Made by a program: the position numbers and the translations under genes | Notes under the pieces: model-generated | The model's database searches: none | The model's input: the letters and a program-made list of their open reading frames with translations, nothing else | Told to the model about the DNA's origin: nothing | NCBI GenBank assembly: GCA_944387635.1 | Contig: CALXFT010000011.1 | Location: 1-46,234 of the forward strand | Length of the DNA: 46,234 nucleotides | DNA from: an uncultured Oscillospiraceae bacterium | GTDB lineage: Bacteria; Bacillota; Clostridia; Oscillospirales; Oscillospiraceae | Reading direction: 5' to 3' | Shown here: piece by piece, positions 23,356-29,473 of the stretch | Position numbering within the stretch: the first letter of the stretch is position 1 | Layout of the letters: each line of letters opens with the position of its first letter

Positions 23356-23712
23356 TTACGGGGCCGGCGGGCCGTACCCGTCGGTTCGAAGAATGTCTTT
23401 GGTCGCGCGGATCATCCGCGCAATGGCTTTCAGCTCCCGGTTGGAGCAGTCGGAAAGGAGTTCCGAAATTTCTCCGTAAGAGATATGCCGCGTCTGCTCC
23501 AGACTGTCGTAGACCAGGCTGTCCAGAGAGGCGCCCAGCGCGTTGGCTAGCTTGACCAGAGTGGGCAGACTGACCTTGGTGGCGCCCCGTTCGATGTGGG
23601 AGATGTTGGACGGCTCAATGCAGGACGCCTCGGCCAACTGTGCCTGGGTCAAACCGGACTTGACGCGGAAGGCCCGCAGTCTGCGGCCCAATTTCAGATA
23701 GTCGATCTCCAC
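23356..23712 (-). CDS. XRE family transcriptional repressor
   Basis: The 118-residue protein has an N-terminal Cro/C1 helix-turn-helix: LGRRLRAFRVKSGLTQAQLAEASCIEPSNISHIERG at about residues 7-42, then VSLPTLVKLANALGASLDSLV. A C-terminal helical part ends SNRELKAIARMIRATKDIL. I start it at a GTG (23712) because GGGAGG lies 8 bases upstream; a longer frame to 23868 would read through its operator region. Its upstream region has two palindromes of the same sequence class, so it is probably autoregulated. Targets beyond itself are unknown. Confidence 0.85.
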   Translation of the reverse strand: MEIDYLKLGRRLRAFRVKSGLTQAQLAEASCIEPSNISHIERGATKVSLPTLVKLANALGASLDSLVYDSLEQTRHISYGEISELLSDCSNRELKAIARMIRATKDILRTDGYGPPAP

Positions 23713-23730
23713 ATTTTCTCCCTCCCTTTC

Positions 23731-23794
23731 GGATATTGGTATTGTATATCCGATTTGGATATGATAAAATAACATAAATATCCGAATAGGATAT
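23731..23794. promoter_or_regulatory. Tandem operator palindromes ATATCC-N5-GGATAT
   Basis: Two copies (23746-23762 and 23778-23794) share arms and spacer length, with centres 32 bp apart, about three helical turns. An extra half site GGATAT lies at 23731-23736. They cover the promoter region of the XRE gene at 23356-23712, which is the obvious candidate to bind them. Confidence 0.75.
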
Positions 23795-23841
23795 ATATTC
23801 AAGTAAAATAAGGCGGCGGAAGCGAAGCGCGGCAGAAAAAA

Positions 23842-23865
23842 CCTCCGACGCAGGTGCGTCGGAGG
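23842..23865 (-). terminator. Intrinsic terminator of the second XRE gene
   Basis: A perfect 10-bp stem CCTCCGACGC (23842-23851) with GCGTCGGAGG (23856-23865); the minus strand continues TTTTTTCTGCC. Confidence 0.85.
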
Positions 23866-23868
23866 CAA

Positions 23869-24108
23869 TTATGGTTCCAGCCGGTCTTCCTGAAACAGAG
23901 GCGAGGCGAAGAAGTCGCTGAGGCTGATCTCCAACCCCTGGCACAGTTCGTGGATCACACGAAGCTTTACGGAGTCGTAGGAGCAGTGGATTACGTTGGC
24001 AATGGTGGACTTCGGGACGCCGCTTCGCATATACAGCTGATACTGGGTCATGCCCTTCTGCTCCAGCAGCTGGCACAGCCGCAGGCTTACCGCTTCGTTC
24101 AGTTTCAC
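23869..24108 (-). CDS. Small XRE/Cro-type helix-turn-helix regulator
   Basis: A protein of about 79 residues that is almost entirely a helix-turn-helix domain: LCQLLEQKGMTQYQLYMRSGVPKSTIANVIHCSYDSVKLRVIHELCQGL, then LSDFFASPLF. It belongs to a common clostridial small-XRE group. Start choice: several in-frame GTG codons occur (24120, 24117, 24114, 24108). The one at 24108 is placed 8 bases after AAGGTGG, so I use it; the frame could be four residues longer. It is divergent from the SLOG-like gene, with an inverted repeat between them. Confidence 0.82.
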   Translation of the reverse strand: MKLNEAVSLRLCQLLEQKGMTQYQLYMRSGVPKSTIANVIHCSYDSVKLRVIHELCQGLEISLSDFFASPLFQEDRLEP

Positions 24109-24129
24109 TTTCACCACCACCTTAAGCGT

Positions 24130-24175
24130 ATTATAGGAACACGGACCCGAAAATTAGTACCTGTAGCTGTACTAA
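24130..24175. promoter_or_regulatory. Minus-strand -10 (TATAAT) and inverted repeat TTAGTAC-N8-GTACTAA
   Basis: TATAAT for the small XRE gene is at 24130-24135. The perfect 7-bp inverted repeat (24154-24160, 24169-24175) covers the matching -35 position and the upstream region of the divergent SLOG-like gene. It is a candidate operator for both. Confidence 0.6.
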
Positions 24176-24217
24176 CGTAAGATTATGTGATATCATGACA
24201 ATCGGGAGGCGATGGCA

Positions 24218-24691
24218 ATGAACGTTACATTCTGCGGGCATTCCCAGGTCTGTGACCGGGAGCGGGTCCGCGCCTGGCTGGTCCGTGTGGTTCGGGCGCT
24301 CATCGAAGAGGGGGCTGACGTCTTTTATCTGGGCGGGTATGGGGAATTTGACCGGATGGCGGCCTCGGTTCTGGGACAGCTGAAAGATCAGTACCCCCAC
24401 ATCCAACGGATTCTGGTTCTGGCCTATCTGAACCGGAAACAGGACCTGACCGGATACGACGACACAACCTATCCGCCTCTGGAATCCGTACCGCCCCGCT
24501 ATGCCATTGTCCGCCGGAACCGGTGGATGGTGGAGACGGCGGATTTGGTTATCGGTTATGTGACCCACGATGGGGGCGGAGCGGCAGGGACCCTTCGGTA
24601 TGCCGGAAGAAAGAAGAAACAGATCCTCTGCTATCCGGAGATTCCGGAAGAGAAATTGACGGAACCGCTCATTTCGGGCGCGGATGGGTGA
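24218..24691 (+). CDS. SLOG-superfamily-like protein (YpsA/DUF1273-related)
   Basis: A 157-residue Rossmann-like protein. It begins MNVTFCGHSQV, has a YLGGYGEFDRMAASVLGQLK glycine segment at about residues 37-56, then YPPLESVPPRYAIVRRNRWMVETADLVIGYV, and ends with GGAAGTLRYAGRKKK. This order matches small clostridial SLOG-like proteins related to YpsA, which are thought to bind nucleotide-type ligands; the function is unknown. The start at 24218 (not the ATG at 24212) leaves GGGAGG 8 bases upstream. Divergent from a small XRE gene. Confidence 0.78.
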   Translation: MNVTFCGHSQVCDRERVRAWLVRVVRALIEEGADVFYLGGYGEFDRMAASVLGQLKDQYPHIQRILVLAYLNRKQDLTGYDDTTYPPLESVPPRYAIVRRNRWMVETADLVIGYVTHDGGGAAGTLRYAGRKKKQILCYPEIPEEKLTEPLISGADG

Positions 24692-24718
24692 TGTGCCTGC
24701 TTCCGCTTCCGCAAAAAA

Positions 24719-24738
24719 GCGCGCGCCGCGCGCCTTTT
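24719..24738 (+). terminator. Intrinsic terminator of the SLOG-like gene
   Basis: GCGCGC (24719-24724) pairs with GCGCGC (24728-24733), then CTTTT. Confidence 0.6.
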
Positions 24739-24816
24739 GACAGAGGAGCCATGGGGTTTGGTGGAAATCTGGCAGGTTATACAAAAAACGCCGCAAAAAA
24801 CTGTCGGAAGCCACGA

Positions 24817-24845
24817 TTGCGGGAGCGTTGAAATTGTGTTATCAT
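24817..24845 (+). promoter_or_regulatory. Sigma-A promoter of the msmK-like gene
   Basis: TTGCGG (24817-24822), a 17-bp spacer, TATCAT (24840-24845). It gives a leader of about 180 nt. Confidence 0.6.
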
Positions 24846-24851
24846 AGGTCT

Positions 24852-25030
24852 ATCCCGGTGGATTGGGACTACTCCACTAAAAATAGTTTCAATACCGCTG
24901 AAATTAAGGAGGAAAACCCGTCAGACTCACGGTGCGGCAGTGTGGAGACCTGTCGTAATGCCTTCGGAATTTCGCTTTCCGAAGCGCGAGAATACGCGCG
25001 AAAGGCTCGGCGTATTCGGAGTCGTAAACA
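24852..25030 (+). ncRNA. Long structured 5' leader of the msmK-like gene
   Basis: The leader has a perfect but unused ribosome-binding sequence (AAGGAGG at 24906-24912, with no good start codon after it). A hairpin CTTCGGAA/TTCCGAAG (about 24962-24983) and then GAATACGC (24989-24996) with GCGTATTC (25010-25017) follow. The last hairpin ends just before the weak GGAG of the gene, so it could control translation. I do not recognise a known class. Confidence 0.4.
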
Positions 25031-26227
25031 ATGGCAACTTTGACCCTGAAGAACGTAAAGAAAATCTACCCCTTCAACGGCGACGACGCCAAGCAGAACA
25101 AGAAAAAGAAGAAGAACGACGAGCCCGAGAAGAAGAAGTCCAACCTCCAGATCACCGATAAGGGCGTTGTGGCGGTTCAGGAGTTCAATCTGGAGATCGC
25201 GGACAAGGAATTCATCGTCCTGGTCGGCCCCTCCGGCTGCGGCAAGTCCACCACTCTGCGTATGATCGCCGGCCTGGAAGAGATTTCCGAGGGCGAACTG
25301 TACATCGGCGACCGCCTGGTCAACGACGTGGCTCCCAAGGACCGCGACATCGCCATGGTCTTCCAGAACTACGCTCTGTACCCCCATATGACCGTGTATG
25401 ACAACATGGCCTTCGCCCTGAAGCTGCGTCACGCTCCCAAGGAGGAGATCGACAAGAAGGTCCGCGAGGCTGCCGAGATCCTGGACATCACCCAGTACCT
25501 GGGCCGTAAGCCCAAGGCTCTGTCCGGCGGTCAGCGTCAGCGTGTTGCCATCGGCCGCGCCATCGTCCGCGATCCTCAGGTCATGCTCATGGACGAGCCT
25601 CTGTCCAACCTGGACGCCAAGCTGCGTAACCAGATGCGTGCTGAGATTATCAAGCTGCGTGAGCGCATCAACACCACCTTTATCTACGTTACCCACGACC
25701 AGACCGAGGCCATGACTCTGGGCGACCGGATCGTCATCATGAAGGACGGCTTCATCCAGCAGATCGGCACGCCTCAGGAGGTCTTTAACCATCCTTACAA
25801 CCTGTTTGTGGCTACCTTCATCGGCACGCCTCAGATGAATATGTTCGAGAACGCCAAGCTGGTCAAGATCGACGGCAAGTACGCCGTGAAGCTGGACAAG
25901 CTCACCGTGGTCCTGTCCGACGACAAGCAGGCCGCCCTGGCCAAGAACAACGTGGCCGAGCAGGATGTGGTCCTGGGCGTCCGTCCCGAGCACATCGAGC
26001 TGGGCGAGGGCATCTGCGGCAAGGTCGACGTCCACGAAATGATGGGTTCCTCCGTGCACCTGCACGTCACCTCCATGGGCCGCGACGTGGTCCTGGTGGT
26101 TTCCACCATGAACATGACCGGCGCCGAAGTCGCCGCTCTGTCCAACGGCTCCAACGTCAGCTTCACATTCCCCGGCCATGTCTGCCATGTGTTCAGCAAG
26201 GAAACCGGTATCAATCTCGAAGCCTGA
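25031..26227 (+). CDS. msmK: Sugar ABC transporter ATP-binding protein (MsmK/UgpC-like)
   Basis: The shared ATPase energises several carbohydrate importers. The 398-residue product has Walker [10 protein letters not shown], a Q-loop ([14 protein letters not shown]), signature [14 protein letters not shown], Walker [14 protein letters not shown], an H-loop (THDQ), and the C-terminal OB-type regulatory domain with GVRPEHIEL. An unusual Lys/Glu-rich insertion ([15 protein letters not shown], about residues 21-35) interrupts the first strand region before the A-loop. No permease or binding-protein gene is adjacent, as expected for a shared ATPase. Codon use is strongly biased, consistent with high expression. 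The ATG has only GGAG 10 bases upstream. Confidence 0.93.
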   Translation: MATLTLKNVKKIYPFNGDDAKQNKKKKKNDEPEKKKSNLQITDKGVVAVQEFNLEIADKEFIVLVGPSGCGKSTTLRMIAGLEEISEGELYIGDRLVNDVAPKDRDIAMVFQNYALYPHMTVYDNMAFALKLRHAPKEEIDKKVREAAEILDITQYLGRKPKALSGGQRQRVAIGRAIVRDPQVMLMDEPLSNLDAKLRNQMRAEIIKLRERINTTFIYVTHDQTEAMTLGDRIVIMKDGFIQQIGTPQEVFNHPYNLFVATFIGTPQMNMFENAKLVKIDGKYAVKLDKLTVVLSDDKQAALAKNNVAEQDVVLGVRPEHIELGEGICGKVDVHEMMGSSVHLHVTSMGRDVVLVVSTMNMTGAEVAALSNGSNVSFTFPGHVCHVFSKETGINLEA

Positions 26228-26241
26228 TATATCGCGCTTTA

Positions 26242-26272
26242 GGGGCCTGCCTTCATCGGCAGGCCCCTTTTT
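26242..26272 (+). terminator. Intrinsic terminator of msmK
   Basis: A perfect 10-bp stem GGGGCCTGCC (26242-26251) with GGCAGGCCCC (26258-26267), then five T. Confidence 0.95.
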
Positions 26273-26390
26273 ACGAGAAATGTGGGGGATTCGCTCTGGG
26301 CAAAGTGCTGAAAAATCCCGGTATATCTTCCAAATCCTGGGGATATAATCTGAACACAATGCCAAAAATCCACGGCGCGACGGGTTTTCC

Positions 26391-26454
26391 TTGACAAATT
26401 TTAAAAAAGGTATTACCCTTATATAACGTGAGAAAAGGGCTGTGGAAACGTTTC
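26391..26454 (+). promoter_or_regulatory. Promoter-like region and GAAACGTTTC palindrome upstream of glgP
   Basis: TTGACA at 26391-26396 is consensus, but the nearest -10-like words (TATTAC at 26411, TATATAAC at 26420) are not at normal spacing. GAAACGTTTC (26445-26454) is a perfect palindrome with a central CG like LacI/CcpA-family operators; it does not fully match the cre consensus. Carbon control is a guess. The rest of 26273-26564 shows nothing else. Confidence 0.35.
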
Positions 26455-26564
26455 ATTCCGACAGCCTTTGACACGGACCTCCGATTCCGGTCTGGACCGG
26501 AGCGTGGGAAATATGGAAAACAAAGCCGGAACGCGCTTTTATTTTGTTAGATTGGAGAACGAAT

Positions 26565-28898
26565 ATGGAACTGAATTGTCAGAATATTCTCAAGTGGACG
26601 GAAGCTCAGCTGAAATATAACTATGATGTGTCGCTGCAAAGCGCCACGCCCCAGGAACTCCACGAGGCCCTGGGCCAGGCCGTTATGATGGCAATTGCCG
26701 ACAACTGGAGCCGCTCCAAAAAGGCCCGCCTGACCAAGCGGAAGGCCTACTACATCTCCGCCGAATATCTGATCGGCCGCCTGGTGTACAGCAACCTGTT
26801 CAACCTGGGCATCCTGGATCAGATGAAGGAGCTCTTCGCCCAGAGGGGCGTGGATCTGGCCGTGCTGGAGGACATTGAGGACGACGCCCTGGGCAACGGC
26901 GGTCTGGGCCGCCTGGCCGCCTGCTTCCTGGATTCCGCCGTCTCCACCGAGATCCCCCTGTCCGGCTACGGCCTGCGCTATAAGTTCGGCCTGTTCAAGC
27001 AGAGCTTCGACGCCGAGGGCAGCCAGGTGGAGCAGGCCGACGACTGGACCAAGTTCGGCGATCCCTGGTCCTACCGCCGCTACAACCACACCGTGAAAAT
27101 CCAATTCCCGGACCACACCGTCCTGGCCGTCCCCTATGACGTACCCATCATCGGCTACGACACCGAGAACGTGGGTACCCTGCGCCTGTGGCAGTGCGAG
27201 GCCGAGCATGAGCTGGACTTCAGCGCCTTCAATGAGCAGGACTACCAGCGGGCTCTGGCCGCCAAGAACAAGGCCGAGGACATCACCCGTGTCCTGTACC
27301 CCAACGACTCCACCTGGGAGGGCAAGCGCCTGCGCATTAAGCAGCAGTACGTCTTGAGCTCCGCCTCCCTGCAGGATATTCTGCGGGTCTACAAGAGCAC
27401 CTACGGCTCCAACTTGAGCCGCTTCGCGGAGTTCTACGCCGTGCAGCTCAACGATACCCACCCCGCCATGTCCATTCCCGAGCTGATCCGCCTGCTGACC
27501 CTGGAGGGCATGAGCTTCGACGCCGCCTTCGAAGTGGCCCGGAAGACCTTCTCCTACACCAACCACACCGTCATGGGCGAGGCCCTGGAGAAGTGGCCTC
27601 TGGACCTGCTGCGCAGCGTGGTTCCCGAGATTGTGGACATCATCTGCCGGATCGACGGCAAGCTGAAGGCCGAGCATCCGGGACTGTTCATCGTCAGGGA
27701 CAACACCGCCCACATGGCCAACCTCAGCGTCTATGTGGGAACCTACGTCAACGGCGTGGCGGAGATCCACAGCCAGATCCTGAAGGACGACTGCTTCAAG
27801 GACTGGTATCAGGTCTTCCCTGAGCGGTTCCAGAACAAGACCAACGGCATCACCCCCCGCCGCTGGCTGGGCCTGTGCAACCCCGAGCTCACCGCTCTGA
27901 TCCGGGAAAAGGTGGGCGGCGACTTCCTGAAGGATATGGACCGGGTGGGCCTGCTGAAGGACTGCATCGACGACGAGCTGATTACCCGGTTCAACGCCAT
28001 TAAGCGTCAGAAGAAGGAGCAGCTGTGCGCCGTGGTGGAAAAGCACGAGGGCATCCGGCTGAACCCCGACTTCATCTTTGACGTCCAGGTCAAGCGGCTC
28101 CATGAGTACAAGCGGCAGCTGCTGAACGCCCTGTCCATTGTGGACATCTACTTCCGCCTGAAGGAGGGCCGTCTGCCTGACTTCCAGCCCACGGTGTACC
28201 TCTTCGGCGCCAAGTCCGCCCCCGGCTACGCCCGGGCCAAGGCCATCATCCGCTACATCAACCGGGTGGCCAAGATGGTCAACAACGATCCCGCCGTGGC
28301 CGACAAGCTGAAGGTGGTCTTCGTTCAGAACTACAACTGCTCCTACGCCGAGCATATCATCCCCGCCGCCGATATCTCCGAGCAGATCTCTCCCGCGGGT
28401 ACCGAGGCCTCCGGCACCGGCAACATGAAGCTCATGTTCAACGGCGCGGTGACTCTGGGTACCCTGGACGGCGCCAATGTGGAGATCGCCCAGGAGACCG
28501 GCATGGAGAACGAGTATATCTTCGGCCACACCGTGGAGCAGATCAACGCCATCAAGGGCAGCTACTACGCCCGCGGCATCTACGACACCAACGCCGACCT
28601 GCGCCGGGCCATCAACACCCTGGTGGACGGAACCGTGCCTACGGACCCCGCCCAGGCGGACCTGTTCCACGCCCTGCTGGACGGCGCCTCCTGGCACAAG
28701 GCGGACCACTACTACCTGCTGCTGGACTACGCCAGCTACTTCGACGCCAAGCTCCGGGTCAACCAGGACTACCGGGACCGGATGGCCTTCGGCCGCAAGT
28801 GCCTCATGAACGTGGCCTCCTGCGCCAAGTTCTCCTCCGACCGGACCATCCGGCAGTACGCCCAGGAGATCTGGCACGTGGAGCCCACCAAGCGGTAA
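26565..28898 (+). CDS. glgP: Glycogen/starch (maltodextrin) phosphorylase
   Basis: The enzyme releases glucose 1-phosphate from alpha-1,4-glucans with pyridoxal phosphate. The 777-residue length is that of bacterial glycogen phosphorylases. Motifs include EDDALGNGGLGRLAACFLDS, NDTHPAMSIPELIR, NGITPRRWL, VQVKRLHEYKRQLLN and the PLP-lysine region EASGTGNMKLMFNGAVTLGT. The start at 26565 has GGAG 8 bases upstream; the frame from 26544 lacks a site. No other glycogen gene is adjacent. Its product enters glycolysis, where the window also supplies Pfk. Confidence 0.96.
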   Translation: MELNCQNILKWTEAQLKYNYDVSLQSATPQELHEALGQAVMMAIADNWSRSKKARLTKRKAYYISAEYLIGRLVYSNLFNLGILDQMKELFAQRGVDLAVLEDIEDDALGNGGLGRLAACFLDSAVSTEIPLSGYGLRYKFGLFKQSFDAEGSQVEQADDWTKFGDPWSYRRYNHTVKIQFPDHTVLAVPYDVPIIGYDTENVGTLRLWQCEAEHELDFSAFNEQDYQRALAAKNKAEDITRVLYPNDSTWEGKRLRIKQQYVLSSASLQDILRVYKSTYGSNLSRFAEFYAVQLNDTHPAMSIPELIRLLTLEGMSFDAAFEVARKTFSYTNHTVMGEALEKWPLDLLRSVVPEIVDIICRIDGKLKAEHPGLFIVRDNTAHMANLSVYVGTYVNGVAEIHSQILKDDCFKDWYQVFPERFQNKTNGITPRRWLGLCNPELTALIREKVGGDFLKDMDRVGLLKDCIDDELITRFNAIKRQKKEQLCAVVEKHEGIRLNPDFIFDVQVKRLHEYKRQLLNALSIVDIYFRLKEGRLPDFQPTVYLFGAKSAPGYARAKAIIRYINRVAKMVNNDPAVADKLKVVFVQNYNCSYAEHIIPAADISEQISPAGTEASGTGNMKLMFNGAVTLGTLDGANVEIAQETGMENEYIFGHTVEQINAIKGSYYARGIYDTNADLRRAINTLVDGTVPTDPAQADLFHALLDGASWHKADHYYLLLDYASYFDAKLRVNQDYRDRMAFGRKCLMNVASCAKFSSDRTIRQYAQEIWHVEPTKR

Positions 28899-28921
28899 GC
28901 GTCCCCTTTCCAAACAACAAG

Positions 28922-29058
28922 GGGCTGTCTCAAAATAGCTCTTTCAAGAAAACGCATATAAAATAAGTTCGGCTGGATTACCATGGTTTTGGTAATCCAG
29001 CCGTTTTTTATTGCGATTTGTTGGGCTGTTTTTCAGAAGCTGCAATTTGAGACAGCCC
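28922..29058. mobile_element. MITE-like or IS-remnant element with 13-bp terminal inverted repeats
   Basis: GGGCTGTCTCAAA (28922-28934) and TTTGAGACAGCCC (29046-29058) are perfect inverted repeats bounding 137 bp with no coding frame. The sequence type GGGCTGTCTCAAA resembles ends of some clostridial insertion sequences (from memory, not checked). The 12-bp hairpin at 28971-29002 lies inside. No clear target duplication is visible. Confidence 0.55.
28971..29009 (+). terminator. Intrinsic terminator after glgP
   Basis: A perfect 12-bp stem GGCTGGATTACC (28971-28982) with GGTAATCCAGCC (28991-29002), followed by GTTTTTT. It probably ends the glgP transcript from inside the MITE-like element. 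Confidence 0.85.
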
Positions 29059-29064
29059 ATTTTC

Positions 29065-29410
29065 ATGCTTTTCGACTCAACACAGCCTGCGGCCCTGGGG
29101 GCCGCCTTGGCTCGCCCCTTGGGGTAAGCGAAGCGCAGTCGCGGCTCTGACGCTCCGGTGGAGCGTCAGAGCCGCGACCGGGTCCGCCGCAGCGGGCAGC
29201 TGTCGCAAATCTCCGATTTGCGACTGAGAGGGGTCGGGGAGCACTTACCTCTACCTCAGCACTTCACAAAAATGCGGTGCGGCATGACCTCTCAGTCACC
29301 GTCCGCTTCGCTCCCGGCGCCAGCTCTCCTTCCAGGAGAGCCAAGGGCGCGCAGGTTTCTGAACCGGTACGTATCCTCTGCAATTTCTGCTGTTTATAGT
29401 CGACAAGCAT
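29065..29410 (-). repeat. Dispersed palindromic repeat, copy 3 (longest form, 346 bp with terminal inverted repeats)
   Basis: The core (29105-29346) is a reverse copy of copies 1 and 2. It is extended on both sides and bounded by ATGCTTTTCGACT (29065-29077) and AGTCGACAAGCAT (29398-29410), complementary in 12 of 13 positions. Inside, GCGGCTCTGACGCTCC and its exact complement form a 16-bp stem (about 29140-29175). The left extension matches copy 6 at 39831-39880 and the right extension matches copy 7 at 45101-45177. Confidence 0.75.
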
Positions 29411-29473
29411 TAAGATTTAAAAAAAGAATCAACATGACGGGGCCGGGCGCTGGGCAAGGGCCTGGGTTCGGCG

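Noticed and set aside
24932-24958. An 8-codon leader peptide (GTG start) after the free Shine-Dalgarno in the msmK leader
   Set aside because: The spacing of about 19 bases from AAGGAGG is too long and the peptide has no regulatory codon run.
26443-26456. CcpA cre site upstream of glgP
   Set aside because: The GAAACGTTTC core is palindromic with a central CG, but the outer positions do not match the cre consensus, so only a generic LacI-type operator candidate is listed.
26547-28913. A 788-codon minus-strand frame opposite glgP
   Set aside because: Same codon-shadow effect; the plus strand encodes a full glycogen phosphorylase.
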